Shown here: positions 1 through 10,300 of the stretch, piece by piece
How the letters are laid out: each line of letters opens with the position of its first letter
Position numbering within the stretch: position 1 is the first letter of the stretch
Assembly: GCA_024636835.1 (NCBI GenBank)
Contig: JAGXGH010000070.1
Coordinates: 1-33,252, forward strand
Reading direction: 5' to 3'
Length of the DNA: 33,252 nucleotides
Source of the DNA: Verrucomicrobiales bacterium
GTDB lineage: Bacteria; Verrucomicrobiota; Verrucomicrobiia; Verrucomicrobiales; SLCJ01
Notes under the pieces: generated by a model
What the model was told of the DNA's origin: nothing
The model's input: the letters and a program-made list of their open reading frames with translations, nothing else
Database searches by the model: none
Program-made: the position numbers and the translations under genes

Positions 1-153
1 CTTCATTCATGCCGCCAGATTCGGCGCGGCGGACGGATTTCGCGAATTCCGTTCAAATGCGTCACAACGTCTTCTGCTGTAACTCTCTAAATTTCAGTCG
101 ATTGAAAAGGCAGCTCGCCTGTTAGCTGGACACTAGTGGTTCTTTATACTTTG

Positions 154-1044
154 CTACGTAAGACTCTTTAAAATTTGGCAATCTTTTTGGATCAGTTGTT
201 TTCCAAGCACCCACATCAGCCCACCCGTGCCACCGCCTCCGTGCATGGAATCACTGAGATCAAGCCCCCAGGCGAAGGTGCGCTGCACTACGTCGCTTCC
301 ATCGAGTTCCGCCACCCGGTTCCAGCCGTCGTAAACCGCTTTCTCCACCGTATCCGGTGTTACCGCCGACACCGAATCGTAGCGCTCGCTGGCGATCCTT
401 CTACTATTTGAATCGTAGATGTGCGCCCAGCGCTGATACGGAACACCCGCCGCCAGCGCTGCCGCTGTGGGTTCCATGCCAATCAGCCTGTTCTCCGTGT
501 CCCATGTGAAGTTCCACCGTCCGTCAGAGGTCAAATTACCATCCGCATCGTATTGCGGAGTCACGCTTGCCGCCGGGATAAACAACGATCCGTTGATTGT
601 TGCTGTGCCATCGCTCACCGCCACGCTCTGCCATACCGGATTACTGGAGTTACTCGCATTGACCGCCGAGGAAAACCATTCACCTTGCCTCGTTGTCGCT
701 GCGCTGTTGACCGTTACCATGGATGATACAGGTGCCTTGCCAAGCACATGCCTTTTGCCTGAATCCCAGACCTGGCTGTATTGGTTGAGCACACCGGGCG
801 TGTAGCCGTTCGCAAGCGTTGTGGCACTGGTGCCGTCACTGCTCGCCGTGCGGTTGCCAATACTGTCAAAGGAAAATCCGAATTGTTGTCCGGCCAGTCC
901 GGTTCCACCGGATTCCTTGTGTTCGGCACGGGTAACACCTCCGCGATCATCATAGCCGAAATCCCAGAACGTGCCGTCGAGCAAATCATTGTTGCAAGCC
1001 ATGTGCGCGACGGCATCCGAAAAGCCCACCACCGCAAAAAATGC
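154..1044 (-). pseudogene. Mini-Rhs/YD-repeat gene, 3' part, split by IS66
   Basis: This encodes part of a YD-repeat (Rhs) core. From about 208 to 987 it is a close paralogue of 5369-6176 in the large Rhs gene of this window, with shared blocks such as LLDGTFWDFGYD and GGGGTGGL and one in-frame 27-bp deletion after DGRW. Homology stops before the conserved Rhs core end, and the frame closes with about 17 unrelated residues (LGKQLIQKDCQILKSLT). The only in-frame start left here is a GTG at 1032. Removing the IS66 element and one target-site copy joins this frame to 3524-3562, where an ATG and a classic signal peptide appear, giving about 309 codons. I infer that a short secreted Rhs-like gene was inactivated by the insertion. 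It may be an orphan Rhs module, but it lacks the core end and a recognisable toxin tip. Confidence 0.75.
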
Positions 1045-1066
1045 GTAAGCGCTAAACAGGGCACCA
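1045..1066. repeat. IS66 terminal inverted repeat (tnpC side)
   Basis: It begins GTAAGCGCTAAAC and matches the inverted 3494-3515 at 20 of 22 positions. The 8 bases before it (1037-1044) are the target duplication. Confidence 0.9.
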
Positions 1067-1107
1067 TTGATCCGAGCTTGATCAGGCCGGATCTTTCCGC
1101 CACAGTC

Positions 1108-2640
1108 TTACGCTGATTTTGCTTCGTCAGCTTGCAGCTTTAGCCAAGCCGCTGGGAGTAGCTCGCGTAGATCTTGCTGGTTGGTCATCGCTGGCAGGCG
1201 CTCGAACACCCACTCGAGGTAGGCACGTGGACACTTGCCGTGGCAGCGGATGTTCTCGATCATTGTGTAGACGACGGCGGTTCTCCAACCGGTGTCTTCG
1301 CCGCCGATGAATAACCAATTCTTAGCTCCGAGTTTGGTCGGGCGAATACAGTTTTCCACGCCGTTGTTGTCCAGCTCGATCTCGCCGTGCTCTGTCCATG
1401 CTGCGGTGGCCGACCATTGACCCAAGGCATAGCTGAGCGCTTTACCCAACGGTCCCTTGGGTAGGATGTCGTTGCGTTGGCTTAGTCCAAGGATGGTTTG
1501 ATAAAGCTCGTCAAGCACGGGACGTGACTGCGCTTGCCGAACGACGAGTCGTTGCTCGGCACTGGCTTGGTTTTGACGAAGCTCTTTCTCGATGGCGTAG
1601 AGTTTGGCAATGAGTTTAAGCACCATGGCGACGAGTTGAGGGTGGTCGTCTTTGGCGTCGATGAACTTGCGACGGATGTGTGCAAGACACGCCGCTCGGA
1701 TGATGTCGATCTTGCCCAGAAGCCACGCGATGTAGGCGCTGTAGCCGTCGGTTTGCATCACTCCTTTGAAGTGCTCTCCGGTGATTTTATCGATGAGGAT
1801 GTTGTCCAGGCAGGTGCCCGCTCGGCTACCATGCCAATCGTAAAGCACTCCAGCTTCGGGGTTGCGGTAAGCCCACAGGTAACCGGTCTTGGTTTTGCCA
1901 TGGCCGGGTTCGAGATAGTCGATGGGTGTTTCGTCTATTTGCAGGTAGCCACTGTTGCGAAGTTCGGCGGCGAGCAGTTTGTAGAGTGGTTCGAGCACTC
2001 CGGCGAGATGACTATGCCAGTGGCACATCAGCCCGCGGGAGATTTCGATACCATAGGCGATTTTGAGTTCCCACTCCTGGCGCTGGAAGGGTAAGTGGTA
2101 GCAGTATTTCTTGGTCAGGATGTCTGCGGCCAGCGATGGGCTTAATACACTGCCTTCAAGTAGCGGCGCGGGAAGTGCGGCGGTGAGCGGCGCGCTCTGC
2201 GGGTCGAGTTTGTTGACGTAGGTGGGACGCACGGTGCGTTTGCGGAAGTAGCGAGGGGGTGTCACTTCAAGCCGCTCACTAACTTCCTCACCGATGCGGC
2301 GAAACGCTTCCGGGTTGTCGCTGACTTCAACGGGCTCGATCACTTCCTCGACGCAGGGTAATGACTCGATGGACCTGCGTAAACGACTCTGACGCGGCTT
2401 GCGGGGTTTGCTTGCGGGCTTCTCTTGCTCAGCCGCCAGGTCGTCTTCGTTGAGTTCGGCGGCGTCGGGCTTTTTTGCCTCTTCGGGGTTGAGCAACAAC
2501 TCAAGCTGACCGGGGTCGAGCTTTTCGCTTTTCTTGCCGTAGAGCTGGCGGATCAGGTAGTCGACCTTCTGCTGCAGCAAGGCGTTCTGCTCACGCAGCT
2601 CGGCGATGATCGCATCCTTGTCCTGTTCGCTCTGACTCAT
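1108..2640 (-). CDS. tnpC: IS66 transposase TnpC
   Basis: This is the catalytic transposase of IS66, a DDE enzyme that cuts and joins the element ends. Its 510 residues fit the family. The N-terminus is a leucine-zipper-like coiled coil (about 8-40), followed by a charged linker, the DDE domain, and a C-terminal IS66 segment. Likely catalytic residues are D236 (in LQIDETP), D298 (in MQTDGY) and E429 (in DNNGVENCIRP). The zinc-finger region usually found at about 95-145 lacks its CxxC pairs here, although the surrounding pattern (IGEEVSERLEVTPPRY) is recognisable. It is not interrupted. It lies 60 bp downstream of tnpB in the same element. Confidence 0.95.
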   Translation of the reverse strand: MSQSEQDKDAIIAELREQNALLQQKVDYLIRQLYGKKSEKLDPGQLELLLNPEEAKKPDAAELNEDDLAAEQEKPASKPRKPRQSRLRRSIESLPCVEEVIEPVEVSDNPEAFRRIGEEVSERLEVTPPRYFRKRTVRPTYVNKLDPQSAPLTAALPAPLLEGSVLSPSLAADILTKKYCYHLPFQRQEWELKIAYGIEISRGLMCHWHSHLAGVLEPLYKLLAAELRNSGYLQIDETPIDYLEPGHGKTKTGYLWAYRNPEAGVLYDWHGSRAGTCLDNILIDKITGEHFKGVMQTDGYSAYIAWLLGKIDIIRAACLAHIRRKFIDAKDDHPQLVAMVLKLIAKLYAIEKELRQNQASAEQRLVVRQAQSRPVLDELYQTILGLSQRNDILPKGPLGKALSYALGQWSATAAWTEHGEIELDNNGVENCIRPTKLGAKNWLFIGGEDTGWRTAVVYTMIENIRCHGKCPRAYLEWVFERLPAMTNQQDLRELLPAAWLKLQADEAKSA

Positions 2641-2700
2641 GGGGCGATCCTACTATCCGGGCAGTAGATGGCAAGTGGGTAATCTTTTTCACGCGAAAAT

Positions 2701-3057
2701 TTATTCGCGCGGCTCATACCACGGTCGTTTGCAGCCGTCGCGCAGTTGAACGCCATCGGTGAGCATAGCCAGTGCGGTGGGGGTCAGCGCGATCTTGCCG
2801 CGCCCACCCTCGGCGTCCGCAGGCCAGCTGAAGGTGCCCTTTTCCAGGCGCTTTGCCACCACCCATAAACCGCTGCCATCCCAGTAGAGGATCTTCACGA
2901 GGGTGCGCTTTTTGTTGGTGAACACAAAGGCGGCTCCGCTCAGTGGATCGCTCTGGAGTTTTTCGCGCGCCATTGCACTCAGACCGTCGAAACTATTGCG
3001 CATGTCGCAGGGCGCGGTCGCCACCCAGACTTTCAGGTTTCCGTTGAATCCAAGCAT
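2701..3057 (-). CDS. tnpB: IS66 accessory protein TnpB (Orf2-like)
   Basis: This is the small accessory protein needed for IS66 transposition in studied members; its biochemical role is not well defined. The 118 residues match the usual length of about 115. Recognisable family features are the N-terminal CDMRNSFDGL block, FVFTNKKRTLVKILYWDGSGLW, and the late FSWP segment. It sits 21 bp after tnpA and 60 bp before tnpC, the normal order. It is intact. Confidence 0.95.
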   Translation of the reverse strand: MLGFNGNLKVWVATAPCDMRNSFDGLSAMAREKLQSDPLSGAAFVFTNKKRTLVKILYWDGSGLWVVAKRLEKGTFSWPADAEGGRGKIALTPTALAMLTDGVQLRDGCKRPWYEPRE

Positions 3058-3078
3058 GATGTCTTCAGTGGTTGAATT

Positions 3079-3453
3079 TTACCGGGCAAGTTCGCGCACG
3101 AGCACCGCAAGCAGCCGCACTCCATTTTCATCAGCAGCGCTTGCACACGCTCCGCCAGGTAGCTCGAGTTTGACTACGCCGCCCGGCGCTGTGGATTGAT
3201 TCACCAGTTCGGCGAGCACGAAGCGCTCCCCGGATGACTCGGCGTCCGCAGCGCTCTTCTTCTTGATCCACGATTGAAGCGTCGCGTAGTTCACTCCGCA
3301 ATGGCGGGAGAACGCCAGCACGCTCATCCCACTCTTCTCGCAGGCATCAACCACCTCCGCCTTAAATTTAGCGGTATGGCGGGCCCGACCTCGGGTGTCG
3401 GTTTTAATGATCGTGGCGGTATCCGGTGTATCAATTTCATTCATCACTGTCAT
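3079..3453 (-). CDS. tnpA: IS66 accessory protein TnpA (helix-turn-helix)
   Basis: This is the first gene of the IS66 element, encoding 124 residues with an N-terminal helix-turn-helix of the IS3/IS66 OrfA type. The segment RHTAKFKAEVVDACEKSGMS, followed by HCGVNYATLQSWIKK, is the expected DNA-binding fold. It probably binds the element ends. An alternative start is the ATG three codons in. The promoter would lie between the start and the element end at 3515. Confidence 0.9.
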   Translation of the reverse strand: MTVMNEIDTPDTATIIKTDTRGRARHTAKFKAEVVDACEKSGMSVLAFSRHCGVNYATLQSWIKKKSAADAESSGERFVLAELVNQSTAPGGVVKLELPGGACASAADENGVRLLAVLVRELAR

Positions 3454-3493
3454 AGAACTATCAATCTATGACGTTTTGATCCGATCTGGATAG

Positions 3494-3515
3494 TGGTGCC
3501 ACGTTTAGCGCTTAC
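3494..3515. repeat. IS66 terminal inverted repeat (tnpA side)
   Basis: On the minus strand it begins GTAAGCGCTAAACGTGGC. It is followed on the plus strand by the target duplication AAAAATGC at 3516-3523. Confidence 0.9.
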
Positions 3516-3562
3516 AAAAATGCGATGATAAATGGCAAACGGCGCGGAGAATCAAACATCAT
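3516..3562 (-). pseudogene. Mini-Rhs gene, 5' remnant (start and signal peptide)
   Basis: Reading the minus strand from an ATG at 3562 (or 3559) through the target duplication into 1044 downward gives MMFDSPRRLPFIIA followed by FFAVVGFSDAVA. That is an arginine pair, a hydrophobic core and an AVA-type signal peptidase site. An in-frame stop lies just upstream (3581-3583), which limits the start. The reading frame is continuous only when the IS66 and one 8-bp duplication are removed, which supports this as the lost 5' end of the split gene. Confidence 0.6.
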
Positions 3563-3964
3563 TCTATCAAAATCACATCGCTATCATTTGGACGAGTCAA
3601 ATCCAATCTTCAAGTTTGTACAGAGTCAATTATGGCAAAGCATGTCAGCATATCGTTGAGCAAGTCGCGCAGTCTAACCTTTTGAGTGAGCCTCGCTGGT
3701 TGAAATATTCCGTTTGAGCGGGTAAGCTTTGGTTTGAGGGACAACACTGGATTGGGCGGGGTTGTGTGCTGGGGCGTCGATGAGATAGAATGAAAGCCAA
3801 GCCGACATAGCACGGATCGTTTTCAACTTGTCCTCCATAGCCTTGGCGAAGGAGGAAGAAGCTTGTTCAACTTCAACTTTCCTGCCTTCGCTGGCATGAC
3901 CTTTGCTTTGGGTTTGCTGTCAATTCTGACTAAGCATTCCCCCTTATTGATTTCACACACGAAA
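3563..3964. other. Gene-free stretch with possible dispersed-repeat remnants
   Basis: I see no convincing gene in these 400 bases; the short frames present lack start context and family features. On the minus strand, 3830-3910 contains GGAGGACAAG next to CCTTCGCCAAGG, and a CCTGCCTTCGCTGGCATGACC-like block split across it. These resemble GC-rich dispersed repeats seen between bacterial genes, but I cannot confirm a second copy in this window. GATTTC and GAAATC form a small hairpin just after the membrane protein stop (about 3948-3965) without a T-run. Confidence 0.4.
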
Positions 3965-4318
3965 TCATTTTATGCCTTTGAGAACACATATATACACACC
4001 ACCATAACGTGAGACCCAGTATTCATTCCCATTGTACCAAAAAGCCATCAACCAATAATCAGATGATTTGAAAGATTGGTATTTAATTTTTTTATCCCTG
4101 TAATAAAAAAACCCAAATTCTTCATCATAATTTATGTCAATAGATTTTTCAAAGTATATATTATACCTCAGACTGTTATAGTAATCACTATATATTTGTC
4201 GACCTATTACCTCAGGGTCAATTACATCAGAATCATTGACTTTATTATTAAAGTATAATAACGCCATGACCGCAATGATACATAATAATATTAATACACT
4301 ATAAAATGCACGCCTCAT
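3965..4318 (-). CDS. Small membrane protein, candidate Rhs immunity protein
   Basis: I do not recognise the family. The 117 residues start MRRAFYSVLILL. They form a positively charged N-terminus, one transmembrane helix (about 4-25), and a polar domain rich in Tyr and Asp (YFEKSIDINYDEEFGFFYYR) that should face the periplasm. Position is the main clue: the chosen ATG at 4318 is one base past the Rhs stop codon, and the gene shares the low GC content of the Rhs tip. In Rhs loci the gene right after the variable toxin tip normally encodes its immunity protein. A longer frame starting at 4348 or 4336 overlaps the Rhs 3' end and is possible. The immunity role is inferred from context only. Confidence 0.6.
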   Translation of the reverse strand: MRRAFYSVLILLCIIAVMALLYFNNKVNDSDVIDPEVIGRQIYSDYYNSLRYNIYFEKSIDINYDEEFGFFYYRDKKIKYQSFKSSDYWLMAFWYNGNEYWVSRYGGVYICVLKGIK

Positions 4319-4319
4319 C

Positions 4320-7300
4320 TTATTGATCCGATTCATAGGTTGGGGCAAACGGGCTATTTTCCATCAAATTATTATAATCATTAATGTTAGGCTTTTTTGG
4401 AGACTCCCATTTATAGGGCCAGAGCCGGGATCCATCGCTAGGATCCCAATCGTTAGGAATTATGGTAACCTGATCACCCTTAGGAGTCACATTAGATGCA
4501 GATGGCATTGGGATTAGAGGATATTTAGTATCGTGTGACCAAGCAATAATGGTAGCATTGAGCATATTAGCTAATTCCTGTAAACGTAGTCGATCCACAC
4601 TTTTCCCTCTTTGCAATCCTCCATATTCTTGATTTTTCCCAACAGAGCAGCCATACAATATAATTTTTGTGTCCTTTGGAAGCAATTTTTTTAATCGTTC
4701 TAACTTCTCCTTACCAAGATACTGGGGAAGCAATGTATCTTTCCCAATTTTTTGTTCCCCTCCATATTCTATTTTGTCATATTGAGAGCCATGACCAAAG
4801 ATTAGTATTTTATCAAAAAATATACCTTTATCATGATATTCCTTAACAGTCTTAAAAAAATCGTCATACGACTTCACTGGCTCAGCATAATCTGCATATG
4901 AGCTCTTTGCAGCTATACTTAATTGCGTACGACTAGCTATTAATCCCGGTGCCCCGTTACCATCTTGATCTCTGAGCTTATTCCACTTATTAGGATCATC
5001 ATTTTCATTATCATCCCAAACTGATAATATTTCCAACCCTAAGAAATCCCATGCATTAATTCCATCATTACCAAGAAATCCATACAGGTTCAGACCACCA
5101 TTTTCTTCAATCGGATCCCTTGAGAGCCAGCGCCCGGTCAGCGGATCGAGCCAGCGGTAGCCGTAATCATAGAAGCCACCAGAGCCTTGTTGTTTCGTGC
5201 TGAAGCGGTAGCGGTTGGCTTGCGCGTAGGTGCCGCTGGCGCGGATCACCCGCCCGAACGGATCGTAATCGTAAGCCGCACTTGGAACACCCGTTACGGC
5301 ATCGACTGTCAACGCGACATTCCCGTTGCCGTCGTATCCAAAGAAGTGCTTGCCGTGCGTGGCATCATGCACCCACAACAAACCACCCGTGCCACCGCCG
5401 CCGTGGATCGAATCGGATAAATCCAATCCCCAGGCGAAGGTTCGCAACACGGCATTGTTCCCATCGAGTTCCGCCACCCGGTTCCAGCCATCGTAAACTG
5501 CTTTCTCCACCGCATCCGGCGTGACCGCCGCTGCCGAATCATACCTCTTACTGACAATGCGCCTACCGTTGGAATCGTAAATATATACCCATCGCTGATA
5601 AGGTACGCCTGCCGCTAGTGCCGCTGTCGTGGTTTCCATGCCAGTGAGGCGGTTTTCCGCGTCCCAAGTGAAAAGGTTGTTATCCGCGTCACAGGCGTAG
5701 CTCCACCGTCCGTCGCTAGTCAAATTTCCATCCGCATCATATTGAGGAGTTACGCTTGCTGCAGGGACAAACAACGATCCGTTGACTGTTGCTGTGCCAT
5801 CGCTCACCGCAACGCTCTGCCAAACCGAACCGCTGGAGTTGTCCGCAACGATGGCTGAGGAAAACCATTCGCCCTGCCGGGTAGTCGCCGCGCTGTTGAC
5901 TGTTACGGCAGATGTTGTTGGCGCTTTACCGAGCACATGTCGTGTGCCCGAATCCCCGACCTGGCTGTATTGATTGAGCACACCTGGCGTGTAGCCGTTG
6001 GGAAGAGCCGATGCACTGGTGCCGTCGCTTGCCGCCGTCCGGTTGCCGATACCGTCATAGCTATATCCGAACTGTTGTCCGGCCAGTTTGGTGCCACCGG
6101 ATTCCTTGTGCTCGGCACGGGTAACACCTCCGCAATTATCATAGCCAAAATCCCAGAACGTGCCGTCGAGCAAATCCGCCCGTGTTCGCTGGTCTAGGGC
6201 ATTGTATTGATACCCGTGGTAGGAGAGCGCTTTCGTCCCGCTCGCGACGTGTTCGGTCGCATTCCACGCCGTCGAGTCCAGGCGATTGAGTCCGTCGTAT
6301 CGACGGATGTTGGCGAGCATTGTCTGCAGCCCGCCGTTGCCATCGTCCGAGCGTAGGGAAAGCTGCGTCACCCGCTGGCCGGACGGATCGCGTAGATATG
6401 TCGCCCCGAGACCGTTGCCGGTGACTTCGTTCATTCGTCCTGCCGCATCATAACTGTAATCGAGCGAGTGATATGGTGTGCCGGATTGGGCGATCTCCAT
6501 GGATGTCTGCCGCCCTAGAGCGTCATGACCGTAGTCCGTCGTCGTGCCGGAAAGCACACCAGTTCCGGTGATGCTTTCCACATCCAGCGAGCCGAGGTCG
6601 GTAAACGTGAAACTATGATCCCCAGCAACATCGTTCATTGCAGTGACTCGCCCGAGTAAATCCCTGGCCGTCACCGCATATCCGGGTGTGCTGTCGGAGT
6701 AAGTGACCGAGTCCAGATCGGATGCCACGCTGCCGCCGGCCGATCCATAGAGATAGGTAGTGACGATAGGATTTCCTCCGCTGCTCCGCGCCCACGTCCG
6801 TGTTTTCACACGCCCGCCAGGTGTATAGGTGAACGATGGTCCGGTGCCGCTGCCGGGGGTCGGGCTGTTGTGACGTTTACCTGTCAGCCAACCGCGATCC
6901 GTATCGTAGAGCCAGCGAGTGACCGCCGTTTGCGTTCCATAGGTGGTGAGTGTTTCGGGACGTTTGGCGTAATCGTAGGTATATGCTTGGCGGTAAACCT
7001 GTCCGCCATCGACCTCTGCCACCGTGCCGTCGATGTGGTAGCTTGTAGTCGTGACATTGGGTAGCGTCGCTCCACCAGCATCCAAGGTGTCCGGTCGGTT
7101 CACTTCGGTTTGCCGTCCACGCGCGTCATAGCTGAATGATGTTGTCCGCCCACCGGCGTCGGTTGCGGTGGTCACCACATCCACCATGTCGGAAAGGTAG
7201 CCAATCGTTGCCGTGCCGCTTACCCGGCTATCGTTTACCAATTGCGGACGGTTCAACCCGTCAAAGCCTCGTGTCATCGAGTAAAGCGCCGCTCCCGTTG

Positions 7301-10300
7301 CGTCTTTCAACTCGGTTTTTTTCAGCCGCCCTTCGTTGTAGGTGCTTAGCGAAGAAACCCCGTCCGGGGAGGTGGTCGTTACCGTCCAATCGCCATCACC
7401 GGAAAATTCCGTAGTGGATGCGGCCACCAATTCCTGCGATGGAGAAGAAACCACCGCGTTCCACGAGCGTGTGCCACCCAAGGTGATTTCGCTGCGGGTG
7501 ATGTCGCGCTTGGTGACCGACCCACCATTGCCGTAGTAGGCGGAAATCGTTTCGCGGATGACCGCGTCACCTGTTCCGGCGTGGAAATCCAGATCAATGT
7601 CACTTTCCGTCACGCGGTCGATTCCAGTATCGATCTGACCATTGCCATTGACATCGACAGCCCGCTGAAACAAGTCGCCCTTTTCATCATAGGCATAGAG
7701 CGTGGTCACACCATCGGGATCAACGGTTTTCGACACCTGCCCCAGCGCGTTGTATTCGATGGTGGAAAAATCATTCGTCCCATTGTTGTCCGCATCGCTG
7801 GCATATTGGCGTTTTACCAAGCGCCCTGCAAAATCATAGCGGTCGGTGGTTTCCATCCGGCGGGTGCCACCATCGAGCAGGAAGCGCTTCACCCATGCGC
7901 CGTCGCCATCGGCTCCGTATTCGAAGCCCTGCGCTGCTTGCATATTGCCGCTTTTAAGAGCGACATTTCCGTCGAGATAGCTGTCCGTGATGAGCTGAGG
8001 TTGAACGCTGTTATCATCCGCCACCATCGGTGGCTCCGCGGTGATGCGGTGCCCTATTCCGGAGCCCACGTTGTATTGCGTAGTGAAATTCGTAGGCAAC
8101 ATAGCACCATCCGCCGCGCTGCGTCCCCAGGTAATAGCCACTTCGCCGAAGACATTGGTTTCAATCCGCCGCAATTCATTGGCAGCAGTCGCCTGGCTGG
8201 ATGATGGGAGTCCACCGGAATCCACCGTTTCCTCATAACGATGGGTGCTTGTGGTGCGTCCGTCGTAAACGGTTTCCACGGTAACACCGAGCCGATTGGT
8301 TTTGGTAACGCGATCCAACAAGTCACGGGTAAAGAACGTTTCCACACCGGCACGGTCTTTGGCCCGGCTCAACCCGCAGCATCCATATTCAAATTCCGTG
8401 GTGAAATCACCCTCGGGGTCGGACGAGGCATGGGTGTATTCCAGCACTCTCCCGTATTCATCGATTTGGGTGGCTACGCGGCCAGACACCAACGCATTCT
8501 GCCCCTGATCGTTGTAGAGGGTGGTTTGCTCGTCGATGATCTCTCCCGCTTTGTTGGTGATTCGGATGGATGTGGAGACGATTTCAAGGACATCCTCTCC
8601 CTGATCCACCGTCCAGTAACCGGAGTGGGTGGTTGTCGTGATGAAACCATTTACTGTATCCCCTGCCGTGGTTCGGGAAATCCCAGTGCCGTCTGGGTTA
8701 CGGTTGGTGAAGCTAGTCGCTGACTCAACACTGACGCTTTCCAGATAATTGGATGCATCGGTGTATTGGCGGCTGGTTGTTGTCGACGTTCCTTCGAAAC
8801 TCTCACGAACACTTTCCGCTTTGGAAATTTGATACGTGCCAACCCACTCCTCAATCAACGTGGTCGAGAGTGTTGAACCAGGTTCCGTGCCTTCCTCAAT
8901 TGCCGTGTAGGTGCGCGTTTGCCTCTGTCCGTTCTGTCCCATCAAGGGCATCAGCTCGACATGGCACAAATCATAACTACCACCTGAGGGCTCGTAATAA
9001 AAATGCTCAGTGATCGCCCCGGTGGGAGAAGTCATTTGCTTGATCCGTCCGGCTCCTGCCGTGGAATTTACACCGTTGGTACCGCTCTCCTCTCCGTTGT
9101 CGTAATATTCGTAGCTAATCGTGCGAGGGGAAGCCCCATCGGGATCGGAAACAATTTCCACAATCTCCATTCCCCAAGAAAACTCAGACTTGGTGGATTT
9201 CGTATCAGAGATCACCTCGTAAACAGGATCACCGTTGCCATCCAGTTCTGCCTTGCGCATCGACACCGTGACGCGCTCGATTTCATCGGTGCCACTAATG
9301 GTAGTTTCCTTGCGCTCGCGCTGCAATCCATCGCCACGATCCATGATCCAAATATCTCCGGATGGATTGGCGTAGGAAGTAACCACGGTTTTACCGAGGG
9401 TCGTCTCCGTAAGTTGCAACCACATCAACGAATCGCTATCGACGATATTTTCTACAACTACGGTTCGAAATACTCCTGCTTCAAAATTAGAGGGTTCATT
9501 GCTCACCCGAATCTGAAACCGGTTAGCATCCTGATGGGCATTGGGATCGGAAACCGCTCCCAGTTTCTCAATCCGAGCCTGAACGTCTCCGGCGGTGATG
9601 GTTTTAACCAGTGGTGCCGATCCATTGACAACCGTCACCGAGGCTGATGGACCTTTCTCGACCGAAACCTTGGTGTATCCAGGGTTGACCACATCTTCGC
9701 TGTAGAAGCGAAGTAAGGCGTTGGAAACATCACCAGTATCAGAAACGCCGATTCCTCCCAGCGGAATCGCGAAATCGACCGACCCAATTGATGCAAGTGA
9801 AACACAAACCCCGCTCTGACAAACCACGCATTCGCTTTGTTTGGAAGGCACATTGACCTTCAACTGATTCACCACTTCCCCTTGCTCACCGATAAAACGA
9901 AGAGTGAAGTTTCGCAGTGGAAACTCGTCTAAATAGAACGAATTATAAACCACAATAAAATCATTCCTGCTGTTTACCGGCCAAGTAAAATCTGGTCGAA
10001 ATTTCCCACCGAATGCGTCGATGAACTCGACCTTTTCAATGGGCGTAGCCAGACCTACGCCTGGCAAATCCCTATAGAGGTAAATATTAAAAAACTTCCT
10101 GTAACCGATGCCCTCATGAAAGACCTCGCCTACTTTTTCGAAAGGCACAGTAAGTTCTTGCCCGTCAAGTAAACTTGCATGTCCGTAACCGGGAGTGGTT
10201 TGTGTAGGAATAATAAGAGGGCTGGTACCATTAAAGGGCGAGATCGCCGGGGCTCCTTCACCCACCGAGATATTTATCTGTGCAATAAATAAAGGCGTTT

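Larger units (their letters stand above)
1045..3515 (-). mobile_element. IS66-family insertion sequence, complete
   Basis: The element is 2471 bp and carries tnpA, tnpB and tnpC in the usual IS66 order on the minus strand. Both ends start GTAAGCGCTAAAC reading inward. The terminal 22 bases match except for 2 positions (1045-1066 against 3494-3515). It is flanked by a perfect 8-bp duplication, AAAAATGC, at 1037-1044 and 3516-3523. Eight-base duplications and GTAA ends are standard for IS66. All three frames are open and the ends and duplications are intact, so the insertion looks recent and the element may be active. Confidence 0.95.

Noticed and set aside
1534..2094. 186-codon plus-strand frame
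   Set aside because: It is antisense to the clearly coding IS66 transposase and is a shadow of its codon pattern.
3532..3717. Plus-strand 61-codon frame next to the IS66 end
   Set aside because: It overlaps the remnant of the split mini-Rhs gene on the other strand and has no family features or start signal.
7581..8204. 207-codon plus-strand frame
   Set aside because: It is antisense to the Rhs YD-repeat region, where repeat codon use gives long shadow frames.
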